DNA of 64,000 nt from Straminergon stramineum (GCA_963920665.1 OY987266.1:5523001-5587000); one strand, 5' to 3'; counted from the stretch's first letter, positions 50,601 through 63,700 are shown. Notes: generated by a model from the sequence alone, not told the origin. Program-made: numbers and translations.

Positions 50601-51346
50601 GATAAGCTAAGAGATCCTATTTGTGCCAAGTGACTATTTGTGCCACTACATAACAATGGAGAGCATTTGAAAGTTTGAAATGTACACAATTGATACATAG
50701 TAGCACATGCTTCTGCTTCTTGTTGAGGTGCTTATTCCGAATGTTTCACAATTGTGAATGGCTTGCATTTGGAGGTCGCTCATAAATGTGATTCAATCAC
50801 AACAAATTAGCAATCAAACAACAGATCAATCTAACTGACTGTTCAACACATTCTGCAGTAGATATGAATCATTAAATTCATGATGAAGTATGAGGTACTA
50901 ATTCCAAGCAATGTCTCTCAACTACCTTGTCAAGTTTTAAATGGCCCAAATCCATAAGTTTTCCTAATCAAGGGAACAATTTCATGTTTTGTATATTCTC
51001 AGAACAAGCAATCCATAAATGATCACATTCATGACCTCAACAATACTCTCTTGTTCTAAAGGATGAACGTGTCATGCCTCGACTCGGAGCTCAAATGCCG
51101 TAATCAGATTGAGCTACCTATTCCACATACAGCAGATGCAGTCATTCTGTATGAGCAACTGCACTTCCAAAAATGAGCTTAATTGCATCCAACACTAAGA
51201 CTATCTCCTTCACATCATTCATTGATATACAACGGTGCAATTGCACCAGCATAAGAATCATTCTCCAAATGTCTATTCTACTCTATTCCATCTCGTAACA
51301 ACCAAGAACGATTAGCATCTTTGTAATCAAAGAAGGATTATGGTAT
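50601..51346. other. Intergenic and probable 3' UTR of the HAD gene
   Basis: No gene seen. Composition shifts toward gene-like after about 50,900, consistent with the 3' UTR of the minus-strand gene ending at 51,347. Confidence 0.4.
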
Positions 51347-53365
51347 TCACAAAGAACAGCCCAATGCAACAAGCTCTTCTTCCAACTGTTTGGCGTTCTG
51401 AAACACAATGCCTCTCATTCCCACTGCAATCGCAGCTTCCACATTTTTACGTCTGCAACCAGAAAATTTATTATAGTATTAAAGATTAAATCAGAATCTA
51501 ACGCAATCACAATATTCCAAAAACAGAAAGGAAGTTGAGAGCAACGACACCCAGACAGTCTCCAGTCTCTCACCTGTCATCAACGAAAACGCAATTTGAT
51601 GGGTCAAGCTTTAGCTGGCGAGCAGCCTCAAGATATATCTCCGATTCAGGCTTCCTCAACCCTGCGAACAGTCGGAAGAACATCACAAAATCAAAATAAC
51701 TTCGAAGCTTCTGGAAAATGCTACTGCACACATATGATATGAATGTACTATATCCAGAACTAGGCTCTACTTTCACATTGCCTACACAACCTAGCGACCA
51801 TTTCGACATTCGCTTTGTAGGGTTTGTGACATACGAGGGTCACCCTAAAGCCCAAATCAATGATCTTCCTCTGCAGGGGCTGTCAACGCATCGGACATGA
51901 AGGACGACACTCTACAGTACGTTGGGTTCCCTCCTCCAGGTCAACTGTAGTAAATACTAACCCCAGAAATAAACTCAATGAGAATCATATGATCTTGCTC
52001 AATTAAGGTCTCAAAATGAGCTAAACCTAACATAAAAAAAGAACAAGATTATGAGATATAACCAGAAACTCCCCTTCCAAAGCATAGGTAGCACATGAGC
52101 TGCATCAAGGTTAAGGTGACGAGCAGTCATACCCATTTGACAGGAAAGGAAAGTCCAAGGCATGTAGTTGGAGAGTTGCAGCTTGTCCTCAATCATGGTG
52201 TACCAGCAAGGATAGTTGGAAAATACGTGCATGGTGAAACCGGCAGAAAGCAGCCGCTGCAAAAGCTCCTCCACACCTTCCAAGTAAATGTATCCCTTTC
52301 TCATACATTCCTTCAACCCTGGAAATCATCATCCACAGAACAAGGTCAGGATCAATAGGAAATTGTCATACCAAATTATCATACTAAATTGTGCGAATTC
52401 GAAGGACTGGTGGCGAGATCGATACTAACCCTGGATGTCAAAATCTCGTCCGTCAGCGAAGAATTTCTTGATTAGGTCCTCCTCAGTCAATTGACCGCAT
52501 TCAAACTCTATCCAAGCAGTCGGGTGCTTCGCAGCCAGCAGCTCCTTCATCGTCATTCTGCAAACGGACATCAGGGAACATCACCGTCATTCTCCAATCC
52601 TAAACCCTAAATTGAAAATCTCTCAAATGCGTGCAATAACATTTCGGGACAGGACACTTCGCAATTCAGAAACCAATTCTCTCGCATACTGTAGCGCCTT
52701 TGAAAACGGAGAAACGGAAATCGATCGTTACCCAAAGAAAGCCGGAACATCGTCATCCTCAAAGTCTAGACCCTACATTTGAAATCCCCAAATCTCTGGG
52801 ATACCGATACGGTGTGGACAACTCGCAATTCGGAAACCAATTTACTCATATACTGTAGCGAATCTATAAACGGAGAAGCAGAAAATCGATCGTTACCCAA
52901 AGAACATCGATCGTCATCCTCAAATTCCAAGCCCTAAATTTGAAATCTCTGGGATACAAAATCGGTGTGGACATTTCGCAATTCAGAACCAATTTCACAC
53001 ATTCTATAGCGAATTCGCAAAAGAGGAACAGATTTCGATCGTTACCCAAAGAAAGCCGGAATGTCTTCATAGAAAGGGTCGCGAACAAGAGTGCCCATGA
53101 CATCGAGCAGCAACACGGGCGCCGCGGGTTTTCCCATGCCCTTCACCGCCACTTGCGATTCACTCGTCCAATTACTCTTGACAGCAGACAGGCCACAAGT
53201 TCGAGATGAGCTCCAATCCATTTTCTTCCTCCGCAAGCTGCTGCTGCTGCTGCTCCTGCTCCTGCTGCAAACGAAGTTGCGCAACAAGGGTGCTGCGAGA
53301 AGCTTGGAATTCAACGACGCAATGGCTGCATTGGAAGAGATGGCAGGGAACAACATCTTCGTCAT
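51347..53365 (-). CDS. Plastid HAD phosphatase, FMN hydrolase-like
   Basis: Resembles plant chloroplast flavin mononucleotide hydrolase (AtcpFHy1), which dephosphorylates FMN to riboflavin. Five exons in phase: 53,365-53,046, 52,557-52,430, 52,318-52,133, 51,661-51,574, 51,452-51,347; 275 residues. Residues 1-75 are Ser/Arg-rich and hydroxylated, like a transit peptide, with a poly-Ser run from a GCT/GCA-type repeat. HAD motif I is LLLDVMGTLVRDPFYEDIPAFFG at 85-107 with nucleophile Asp88; the usual second Asp is Met90, as in the plant family. Motif II is VFSNYP (Ser183), motif III Lys215 in GLRKPE, motif IV VFVDDR (Asp239/240). The start ATG is the first in frame. The neighbours are unrelated. 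Substrate is inferred from the family. Confidence 0.88.
52570..53060. repeat. Tandem repeat of 150-165 bp carrying splice-donor copies
   Basis: Intron 1 of the HAD gene consists of imperfect direct repeats. The word GTTACCCAAAG, complement of the exon 1 end plus donor, occurs at 52,727, 52,892 and 53,041, and ATCG(T)CATCCTCAAA, ATTTGAAATC and CAATTC.GAA words repeat between them, with a partial fourth unit from about 52,575. Only the 53,041 copy continues into exon 1 coding sequence. Confidence 0.85.
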
Positions 53366-53371
53366 GATCAA

Positions 53372-54486
53372 ATGTTCACAGCCTTCAAACCAAATTGCAT
53401 ATGAGATTCTGGAGCATCTGAATCGAGACTACGATACAACAGAATTTTTCATAAGCGATAAGGGAAGAGGCCCACAAAGCGACCATTTACCAGTTGAAAG
53501 GGAAATTGGAAGGCGGTAGAGCACAGTGAAACAATTTCCAGTCAATTTTCCATGAAAGAAGAAGGAATTCCGCTTTGAATGCAAAAAGTTTCATTTTGGA
53601 ATCAGTCTGCACTTAGTTATAATTGCTCAAAGTGAAAGGCAGTAAGTTAGGCCATTATTTGAGTCCATAAGGTAGACCAGCCTATTACCACCCTGATTCG
53701 CAATCTGAGTATATTGGGACCAACTCCCGGAGAGGCACATATTTTTCAGAGGTGTGCGCATGTTTCACGAATCAAACCCAAGTGGAATTATAATTTTCTG
53801 ATAAAAATTGTAATTTCTATGAATTTTTAAAGTGGTCTGCCCTAAATTACAAATCCGTCACTAAACTAAAGTCATAAATGTCCTATCCTCAACCTATAAC
53901 CGCCATTATATTTACCTATTAACACCGGAATTTCCACCAATCAAAGGTTGACATGTTACCCAAGCTGGAATTAATGCACTGAAATTGTCAATGCAGTGAA
54001 TGGACTTGGGAGGGTTTTCGGGTGGTGATGGGGCCAAAACTAGGATGGCAGTTATAGGAAGATGACGGAAATGGGATGGTCTACCTTAGTTGTGGTATTG
54101 ATGAATCATATGATGGAGTTCAGTTTATGGACCTTGATGTATCCAAAACAAGTTCAGGTTGTATTTGTACAAGACACACACATCAGTCCACAAATTGCCT
54201 CAAACATACCCAATTGGTTATTGCACACAAGGCTTACAAAATTTATTGTTTCTCTTGTATCTATGATTTATCTTTTGTGCTATAATAAATTAGAAGGTGG
54301 GTAAAGCAACCTTTCAGTCAACTATGGGTACTTTGCTTCAACCAAAAATATATATATAGAATGATTTTCCAAGCAAGAACAAATCTAACTTAGTTCATGA
54401 GTGTGTGTTTCTTTTCCCTTGTATTTTTGAATCTTTGAATCAATTACAGATTATTTCTGAATTTCCTAAGCTACCTATAAATATGA
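53372..54486. other. Intergenic, HAD gene promoter side
   Basis: Upstream of the HAD gene; no further gene seen. The plus-strand frame at 53,091-53,519 is an antisense shadow of exon 1. Confidence 0.4.
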
Positions 54487-54488
54487 TA

Positions 54489-54569
54489 CTCCCTCCATTT
54501 GGAAATAGTGTATCCATTCTCAGTGCAACAACCACTGAGAATGGATAAACTATTTCCAAACAGAGGGAG
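54489..54569. mobile_element. Stowaway-like MITE, 81 bp
   Basis: Starts CTCCCTCC and ends GAGGGAG, with arms complementary at 34 of 37 positions around CAACAAC, flanked by TA on both sides (54,487-88 and 54,570-71). The CTCCCTCC end and TA target are the signature of Stowaway (Tc1/mariner) MITEs. Confidence 0.88.
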
Positions 54570-54679
54570 TACTTACTATTCATGGCACATAGAGAGGTTA
54601 AGAAAAAGCCAAGGTGTACCAAAAAAACACCACAAAAATAATAACCAAGATTGGATAGTCTTTAGATTAACCCATAAAC

Positions 54680-54990
54680 AACATGTTAGACATTTTTTGT
54701 TTGATAAATGACAAAAAGTTCTCTTGTCTAGGACAAAAGTGCAATTATTCATCCTCAAAATTAGGAGTGTAAAGGGGAGATCTTCCACAATAGTTTGACT
54801 CCTAATGAATATTTTTTTTTTGGGGGGGGGGGATTTAAATAGATGATGTCACATGGTTCCAAAAATGATGATTTCCATGGGCACTAGTCCAACATTTAGG
54901 GATTAAAAGAGGGCCTCATAGGTTTTGAAAAGGATACAATTAGATACTAATTACCACACTACCTGATAGTTTGTAGTTCTAGAGTAGGGT
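54680..54990. repeat. Long inverted repeat, left arm (pairs with 59,100-59,395)
   Basis: The complement of 59,200-59,395 matches 54,680-54,890 continuously (GGACAAAAGTGCAA, AGGAGTCAAAC-type, ACCATGTGACATCATCTA words), with weaker similarity further in (GGGCCTC). A run of ten G at about 54,822-54,832 lies inside. Confidence 0.7.
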
Positions 54991-57124
54991 TGATAAAAAA
55001 TAACTTTAGTAGTAGATGCCAAAATTTTGGGGATGTTATTTTATCCCCAAACAAAAAATTGGTATTGTGCAAACAAAATACTAACAAAATTTTTTATTTT
55101 TAGCATTTGTTGAACCTTATATTTCAGTACAAAAAATCGACAAAGAGGAGTTGACTCTACCCTACACTTATGGTAGTTCATCTAACTATGCCTAATTGAC
55201 TTTGGTAATTATTGTGGCAATATCTAATATAGACTCCATCATCTCTTATTGAAATTCAAGTGGTTATGTAAAATAACCTCTTTTACATAACATGACCAAC
55301 TTTTTACTTTACAAGCCCTTGGCTCCATTTTAACTTCAAGTGGTCTCCTCTAGGCCCCTATACTTGAAAATGAACCACTTCTCATAATTGCCCCCTATTT
55401 TTGAAGGGAAAATAAATAAGGAAGATACTTGAAATGGTGCACATTACAAGGAAAATTGTAAGGTAGAGTTAAGGGTCATTTTGAGAAGTATGAAGCTCTA
55501 ATTATTGTATTGTGGAGGTGGAATCTTACAAGTGGTCTTTTTTTTATATATTTTTTGTTGTTTTAACTTCTTCTCTATGAGATGTTTTGATTCTACTAAT
55601 GCAATTTCTTCATGTGCATCAAATGGATTTTGGCATCACCTACATGACACTTTTGACACCCTACACCTTACATCTTTGAAAATTTGTAACTCATTCACAA
55701 TGTGTCCAAAAATTATGGAAACACTTGCATTTTGATTCAAAGTCCTTCATCAATGAGTAAAAATTGTTGTTTATTTTCTAGACTATACTTATCATGCCAC
55801 AAAGCTTTTTTGTGCCTTTTTAAATGTAATTATTACACTTACTTTTTACCTTGGCCATTTACTTTTCATCCATTTGTGATCTTCATATCATCTCTGTTTG
55901 TTCCCCATTTTGTCTAAACATGATGTAGAAGCAAGTTATAGTTATCTGGAAAGAATATTTGATAAGTTAAAGAGTAGTTATTTGATAAGGTAGCCCCACA
56001 TAATTGGGAATTGTTTACAAATTTGCCATATCTAGATTGTTGCCTAAATGCAAGTAGTCGAAATATAAGAGTGTAGGCATATCAATTTTGGGCACACCTA
56101 TTTTGAGCACTTTGAAAAATCATAGTTTATTAACACGTTGTCCTAAACCTACATGCCAAAAGACATACAAATTTTTTTGATTGTGAACAAGATTCTACAA
56201 AAATTTTGAAAATTTAGTAATAGGAACGATGGTTAAATAATTATTTTTGTGATTTTAGATGCAATTACCTTAAAGTACATAAGATAGGGGGCTCAAGCAC
56301 CCAAGTTTTGACTTAGAAAATTTTTCTATGTGTTCTTGTTTATAGATGAATGAAAACACACTCCACAAAAAAACCTTGTCCAATAGGGCCTACAAACTTG
56401 AACTCCTTCTATAATGGAATTCTTACACTAAAAATGGTTATTTTTTTTTACATTTACCTCTGTATCATGTAAGCTATACACCTGCCAAATTTCAAAATCA
56501 TAAGAAGAGTTTTGCACACACTGCCCTAAGTTGCCCAAGCTCCTCGCAAAGTTTAGGGTAGCATAACTTTTGATCTAGACACTTGATTAGAAAAGTAATT
56601 AGATTTTCAAGAAAGGGTACATAATTACATATCATGTCCAAATTTTATGTACATCCAACCAAAAACGACTTTGTAGGAACCTACTCGAGATTTCTTGTGT
56701 AAGTTAAACAGACACTTGATGCTTTAGGGGTTAAGCCTTCCTTTGCTCCCCCTCATATAAAGTGGATTTCAAATTCCAATTACTTCTATTGATGACCGTA
56801 ATTTGTCAACACCTCTGTAAAGTTTGTCTTTTAATTTAGCTAGCTTTTGAAGCGATTTATTTTCTACATCAAGTATCTAAATTTGACATTTTTCTCTTAC
56901 TTATTCAAAGGACTTTTGAATGCACCTCCAATGATTGATCAAAATTTCAAGTTTGAATTCCTAAAGAGTGAAAAGTTAGGGTTCTATTTGGTGGGGCAAA
57001 TTCCGGAGTGCATTGGGGATGACCTAAAAGAGTAATAAACATTTAAAAAAGAAGACATTGAAGCTCTCACGGGCATCAAAGTGTGTGCTTTCGGCCACTT
57101 TTTCTTTCCACCTCCTCCAGTGGG
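54991..57124. other. AT-rich intergenic DNA between inverted repeat arms
   Basis: No coding domain recognised. A T-rich frame at 55,505-55,735 has no recognisable content. An AGGGGTTAAG word occurs at about 56,727. Confidence 0.4.
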
Positions 57125-57132
57125 GTGAGCAC

Positions 57133-57262
57133 CAGGGCTTTTTTTTTTTTGAGAAATTTCGCCAGATCTGTCAGAATCTGACCACTGTAAATCTGTCCCT
57201 CCAAAATCTGGCCTGTGCGGTGAAGCCAACACAGAGGACACTAGTCCAAAAAAAAAGCCCTG
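57133..57262. mobile_element. hAT-like MITE, 130 bp
   Basis: Ends are CAGGGC followed by a T run and the inverse A run followed by GCCCTG. Eight-base flanks GTGAGCAC (57,125-57,132) and GTGGGCAC (57,263-57,270) agree at seven positions. CAGGG-type ends and 8-bp duplications are typical of hAT elements. Confidence 0.85.
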
Positions 57263-57469
57263 GTGGGCACGGGAGTTAGCTTACGTCATCATCAAGGGTC
57301 GTTACCTGTGACGTCACACCCGGGAAAAAGTTCTTTAAAACAAAAGGTTTCAGACCTCAAAAGGCCCCAAAGCCCCGCCAGCCAGCAGCCCATGTGCTCC
57401 ACCATGACTGAATTAATGACTGGGAGTACACCTCACGCTCCTCTCATGCTCCACCTCACCCAGGGGTGG

Positions 57470-57850
57470 GTTTTTTTACATATAATTATTTTGGGCAGTG
57501 CAAAAAAAACACCCATGTATTCATTCAAAAAGGTGTACATTCATCTAAAACAAACTGATATTGTCCAAAGATTTGGTAGCAACTTAGCAATTTCATCCGC
57601 TGAAAAAGGAAGAATATCTTGCCAAATACTCCTGATAAATTTATTTTTATTGCTTTGTCGTGAAAATTTTGCTCCAAAAAAAATCTATGACCTCACTCCT
57701 CAACCAAATGAATTTTCATTCAGGGATTTGGGTTTCATTTAACTTTATTTGGGACAATGCAAAAAAAAAGAGCTTCTTCTTTAGTATAATAATGCACTTG
57801 TTTACATCTATAGAAATGAATGAAACAAGCAAAATTCAGATGGAACTTCA
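57470..57850 (+). repeat. Dispersed repeat shared with 39,110-39,420
   Basis: Same order of TTGTCC, GGTAGCAA, TTTCATCC and GTTTACATC words as at 39,110-39,420. Two related sub-blocks (about 57,470-57,700 and 57,710-57,850) lie head-to-tail here. Confidence 0.55.
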
Positions 57851-57868
57851 ATTATTAATCCAAAAAAG

Positions 57869-57893
57869 TATATATATATATATATATATATAT
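57869..57893. repeat. (TA)n microsatellite
   Basis: About 12 TA units in uninterrupted run. Confidence 0.95.
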
Positions 57894-59099
57894 ACTTATA
57901 CATGTGAATCTATATTTTTCTATGCAAAAATCTAACAATGAATATCTGGTGAAGACAATTACACCTAAAAAAACACAAGCATATTGTAATTGTATGAATA
58001 CAATGCAGTTGTATTCACTTGTATTTATACACAATTTCACATGGAAAGTTATATGCAATTAGAAACAGTTGTATGTATTCCCTTGTAAGGATACAAAATA
58101 TTTATAAAGTACATGTGCGTCATGTACCAATGTCTGAAGTATATACTATATCTGGCAGTCTCATGTACTGTACTGTAGATGATTACTGTGGAGATTTCAT
58201 CCACTTGATGGTGTCGAAGTTGGATTGATTTCATCCAGATTTCACCTACGTTCAAGAATCCCAAGGGATAACAAGAGGTGGTGGACATCAAATGGATATC
58301 TCAGGTAATGTTCTATGGATGTCGAGGATTGAAAGTGTGTGATGGATGACTTTCAAGGAAATTTTAGAAAACTGACTAATGTGCATGTTAGAATTTTTGG
58401 TTAACTACTTTTGGTATGTCTTGTTGCAGAGTTAAATCAACCATAAATCAAAGATCTTTTGAGAAGAAGGTGGTATACTATTTTGTACCCTTTTTCTTCT
58501 ACCTTGACTAGAATGGTGAAGTAGGATTTCAAAGGCATTTATTGAGCAAGCTATTGGAGGTGTCTAATTTGTTTACTAAAATGGTTTTTGAACTTTTGAC
58601 TTCTCATACGTTGCAAATTAGCCACCTAAGTCATTATAAATAGTGAAGTTATAATATTTTTCTAAAAATGCAAGGAGAAGAACTTGCCAATTTTGAAATC
58701 CTTTAGAATTTGATTTTTTGGGAGGGTGTGGGGGTGGTGCTCTCTCCCTTTTAACCTTGAAAGGATGGTGAGGCCAAAAAGTGGGCGATGGATGGCGTCA
58801 TTGTTCACTGTGGAAACCAAGAATGCACCAAATGGTCCAATAATTGAAGCAATTTTGGTGACTACCTTGGTTATGGGGGCTGCGTCCTTTAGGACCTCCT
58901 ACCATGTAGGCTGGTCCAATAAAGTTCTCTAGAAGTGCTACAGGGTCCGTGGAGCAAAGGCACTGTCATGTGGACCTTGTGGGTGGAAGAGGGATCAAGT
59001 GAAAATAATATGCTTATAGATTCCCTCATAATTGACCAATCTTGACTAGAGTGGGATTATCTACTGCTATCGATGAAACTTGAAATCCTTCTTCTCCGC
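57894..59099. other. Intergenic DNA
   Basis: No gene recognised. TGTATTCA / GTATAC-type short words repeat at 57,990-58,100. Confidence 0.4.
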
Positions 59100-59395
59100 T
59101 CACCAAGACCGGCAAGACAATCAATTGGATCTTCTTGTCTTCTAGTGCTATTTCTACTCGCCCAGTTCACATGGTAGGAGGCCCTTAATCCTTGAACGCT
59201 AAGTTGGTGACTATGGAAATTGGCCATTTTTGAACCATGTGACATCATCTACTTATAAAAAAATAAAAAATCTTCATTGGGAGTCAAACCACTGTAGAAA
59301 ATCTTCCCTTTCCACCCCTAAGTCTAAAGATGAATAGTTGCACTTTTGTCCTACATAGGAGAATTTCTTAACATTCATTGGACAAGGAACATCTA
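59100..59395. repeat. Long inverted repeat, right arm
   Basis: Partner of 54,680-54,990 in opposite orientation, about 4.4 kb away. No target duplication was identified at the outer ends, so a single element spanning both is possible but not shown. Confidence 0.65.
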
Positions 59396-60374
59396 CCGCA
59401 TCATTTACGTTTTCGTTTGAGGGGTTAAGGGTTAAGACTCCTTTTTGTTCTCAGGCAATAACTTATGTCAAAGGGGCGTCAAAGTTCCTTCCTTGGTTTT
59501 CTCCCTTTGACACGACGCACGTGAGAACCAAATTCCAATTGTCAGCTTACGGAGTAGCCTTGACGCCCACTATTATCTCAGCGCATGCTAATATGTACAA
59601 TACGACCGACGATACAGATATTGTAGACGATACGAATACGTAGATGCATCGGAAGACCATGTCCACAGCGCACAAGCCCAAGCAAGCAGGCGACGCAAGC
59701 GCCGCAGCAGCAGGGGAGCACGCACCAGATTGTTGTTTGCCATCGAAGATCTGCGTTTGACTCGTCACGGGATCCGCGCAGCAGCGATCTCGCGCGCTTT
59801 CACGGCGCCACGCGACATTCAACAACGCCGTATTCGCGCTTCATCGCTATGGAAATGGTGCACTGTGGACCAAAGATTGCTCGAGGTTTGGTGGAGGTTC
59901 CATTTTTGAAGCTGCTCGCCTAGGGTTTGGAGGTTCCCAACGTCGTCGAGAAATTCCTCAAGAGTATTTAAATTTTTTTTCTTATGTAGAGTTTGTGAGA
60001 TTGCTACGCAGGGGATGTGAGAAACGATGGAGATCGCTGGGGGAAGATTTTGCTTTCTTTTTCGGTAGGTGTGGGAGAGATGCGCTCCAATCTCGTAGAA
60101 AGGGATGCTGCAAGGGTTGAGGATTCGGTTTCGGCCAGATTTTTAAGTTTCTTCGGGGAGGGGAGGAGAGGGGAGGGGAGAGATATTGACACTAACCGAT
60201 GAGACGAGTGGACGGAGATGCGCGACTTCAAAGTTTCTTGGCTAGGGTTTGTGGGATTGGAACCAAGGGTGTAGTAGAGAGGAGGGAATGCGAGATGTGG
60301 TTGAGGGAAGATTGGTTGAGCAGTTTGTTAGGGTAGAGGTGTGAGTAAGGGTTTGAGGAGTGTTTAGGAAATCC
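59396..60374 (+). promoter_or_regulatory. Promoter and 5' UTR region of the MYC gene
   Basis: Composition turns GC- and CpG-rich at about 59,500-59,870, unlike the AT-rich flank. A palindromic G-box CACGTG lies at 59,518-59,523, 851 bp before the start codon; G-boxes are the binding site of MYC-type bHLH proteins. Several ATGs precede the main start (for example 60,017 and 60,027), so upstream ORFs are likely if transcription starts this far out. The start site itself cannot be placed. Confidence 0.45.
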
Positions 60375-60660
60375 ATGATGATGGAGACGCCATTGCCGAG
60401 CTTCTGGGACATGGGAGACTCGGCCATGATCGAGGCGTTCATGGGACCGGCGACCTACGGGATCCCGTCGAACTTCCACAACGAGACGAATGGGGGATCG
60501 GCGCAGGAGGAGCATCTGGGGAACGACAAGGGGCTGGAGTTGAGTGAGACGCTGTTGCTGCGCAGGCTGCACTCGCTGGTGGAAGAGTCGCCGGAGAATT
60601 GGACGTACGGCATTTTCTGGCAACTCTCTACGTCTCCTACAGGCGAGCTGTAAGCCCCTC

Positions 60661-60701
<41 letters not shown>

Positions 60702-63700
60702 CTCTCTTCCTATTGTAATTCCTCTTTCAAGCTCTTCAAGCTCAAGCAAGCAAGTGAAAGGGAGAAATGGCTCTCGCTCTCACTCTCTTACTCCGCCCTT
60801 ACAGTGTCAACTTCCTTTAGAATTCTTCAAACCGGGATGTTTACTATAATCAACCCTGTGCTTGTGAATAAGGCCTGGGATACGAAACCTGTTAGAGCCC
60901 TGAAAACTGATCCCCCCTGTGAACAGCTCATCTAGTCCGATACACTTGGTTGGCCTTCTATTAGCAAGTGGCGTAAGCTTGCCTTTGCTAAATGCCCGTA
61001 GGCACTCATCTTTGAATGGAAATGAGGTTGTCTGTTGCTCCTTCAATAGGGATCTACAACCCCTCACTCTGAATGGTTGCTAAAGAAATTCCTTTGTACA
61101 GTAACATGAATTTTTAAGAGCCAAGAATGCGTCTTAATTTACAAAGGTGTCTTGATACGGAATGAAGATTCTTCTGGAGGATGATTAATAATCTGGTAAT
61201 TAGGGATTAGAATTTTATCTAAAGGCTTTTTTGTTCTTGTGTATAGAAGACCTCTCCACAGTTCTCCCGGGAAAAAAACACTCCTATATCTGTTAATATG
61301 CTTCAAATTGATGCTCTACCGTAGTTGTGATTCAACTCCATCCATCTTGATAACTTGTAGCCACCAACTCTTCTTCTCAATCTATTTTAGACCCCACCCG
61401 CATCAACCAAATAGTATCAATTATCTCACTGGGGTGTTAAGGTTTATTTGGAAGCTACCTGACCTGACCTAAGGTAGGAGGCTTGGAAAGCGATTATTCT
61501 AAGAGGAAACCAGCTTCTGTGGAGAAATGTGCATAGTGTAGCAGAATGCGACGCTGTTGAATCATAAAATTTGGATGATTGGTATATTAGATATGGATTT
61601 TTCAAAGTACAAAGTGTGTAGGGCTCTAACTGCGTTCCTCCCCTTAAATGTAGAGTACATGTAAACTAAAGAATTCAATATTATCCCATGTGTTCAATTT
61701 GACTAGGGTATGTAGAACTTGGGATGATTTTAAAGCCTCCTACCTTATTAGGGGAAACCCAGTACCTGTCAGATTCTTCAGCGAGTTCGCTGAAAGTATA
61801 AACCCGTTCTTGGCTGATGAAGAATTCTACAGCGAGTTTGTTTTTCCGAGTTCTGCGCGCTAACCACTTTCCGCCACGCATATATTCTTTCTACGAACTC
61901 GGGGAATGCTACAGTGTTCGCGATCAACTGTGACTCTCCCTATTGTGTGCTTGCACTCGCATTGTAACTAATGTGGAGTTAGGCTTTCGAGTTAACAAAA
62001 TGCTGCTACTTGGTTGGTGTGGGAGAATTTTGTATTTCACATCATTGGCATAGGTGCAGTTAGTTAACTTGTCCAAAATGGTGGTTATGCATGGAAAATC
62101 ATTACAAGTTAGTTAACCGGAGTTTGCACCGATTTTCGACCTGGCACATCGTGGTTAATGTGGGCATTAGTAACTAATTTAGGTTAGCTGAAATTGCTAC
62201 TTGGTTGGTGTGGGCAGAGCTTTAGCTGCAAATTCATAAGAAATGGGAAGGGTATGAATGTTCACGGTGGTCCGGCCGCTCTCCCCTTAACCCACAAGCG
62301 GACATTTGTGATTTTTTCTATATTGTCGAAATAGATTAATCATGAACCTCCAAGGAAGGGAACCAAATGTACCAATAAAAAGGAGAATTGATGTTCTTCG
62401 TTTTTGAGGAGTAGAAATATTACTTCTTATATCTATTAGCTTCCAATGATTTTGAACTCATGATCGACTATTGCCTTTTCAAGGTGGACTCCCTAATTTC
62501 CCCTGGGCAATTGAGGGTTAAGGTCTCCCCTTTCGTGCTGTGCTGGTGTCCTTGCGAAGTGGATTTAAGGACCGAGCATTTACGGCATTTCCAACTTTGG
62601 AAGCGTTTTTGTTTTTAAAACATATTTCTGTCCAGATTCACATGGCAAGTGGGGGATTAACCGATGTTAGACATAAAAATTAATTCCTAATTCTAAACTA
62701 TTATTATTTGTATGGAGTTCCCATGGCAAGGGTTTTAATGCCGTGGTTTTGGCTGTTACAGTATGTTGGGTTGGGGAGATGGGTACTTCAAGGGTCCCAA
62801 GGAGAATGAGGTTCCTGATACAAAGCGCATGGAACAGGGAGTGAGTGAAGAGGATCAGCAGCTGAGGCGGAAAGTGTTGAGGGAGTTGCAGGCTCTTGTG
62901 AGCAATTCTGAAGAAGACATTAGTGACTATGTAACAGATACAGAATGGTTTTACCTAGTCTCGATGTCACACTCATTTGCCCACGGGGTGGGGTAAGCAT
63001 TGCAAGTCTAGCTCCTTTTTTCTGATTGCTTTTTGATGCCAGGGCTTCTTTTTCGCCCTTTTCAGAGCTTGGAGTACTAAAACCACTAATCTGTAGTGGG
63101 TATCTCCAATTTCAACTTCCTCACTGCGAGCATATGATAATGCAGGACCCCGGGTCAAGCATTAGCAACTGATAGTCCAGTGTGGCTCACTGAGGCAAAC
63201 AAGGCCCCCACTCATATCTGCACTCGAGCTCATTTGGCCAAGGTACGACTTTACGATTCTCCTTCTTAGTGTAGTGTGAATTTGTACTTTTCCCGTAAGT
63301 TAGATCTTACTGCATTTGTCAAGAGCCAGTATGATATTGTGACCTTACCCTGAATCATGGCAAATATTCTCTTGGTGATGCTGTCTAATAGTTCCTGAAA
63401 CAGTCTAATTCTATTGAAAACCATCTTCCTTTTGTTTAGATTTGATTTTCAATTTTCACTCTGTTCACTGTACAGAAAGTTTCATTCCGGCTTGCTGTCC
63501 TAGAACACCACTGATACCTTACTTCTATCATGAGTAATTTCTGCAGGATGGAATAATTATACCAGAGTAAAAATTTACAGAATAAGAGGCAAAGAGAGGT
63601 TTTGGACTGATTAGCTTCTGGTTGGTGGCTTTGTTTTATCTTTTATGCCGCTTCATCAATGCAGATGGCCGGCATTCAGGTATGGACAGGACTTGAGCAT

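Noticed and set aside
53366..53371. Two extra codons before the HAD start
   Set aside because: They begin with TTG; the first ATG is at 53,365.
53091..53519. 142-codon plus-strand frame
   Set aside because: Antisense of HAD exon 1; its Leu run is the complement of the poly-Ser codons.
60228..60749. 173-codon minus-strand frame with an Arg/Glu run
   Set aside because: Antisense of MYC exon 1 plus the (TC)n tract.
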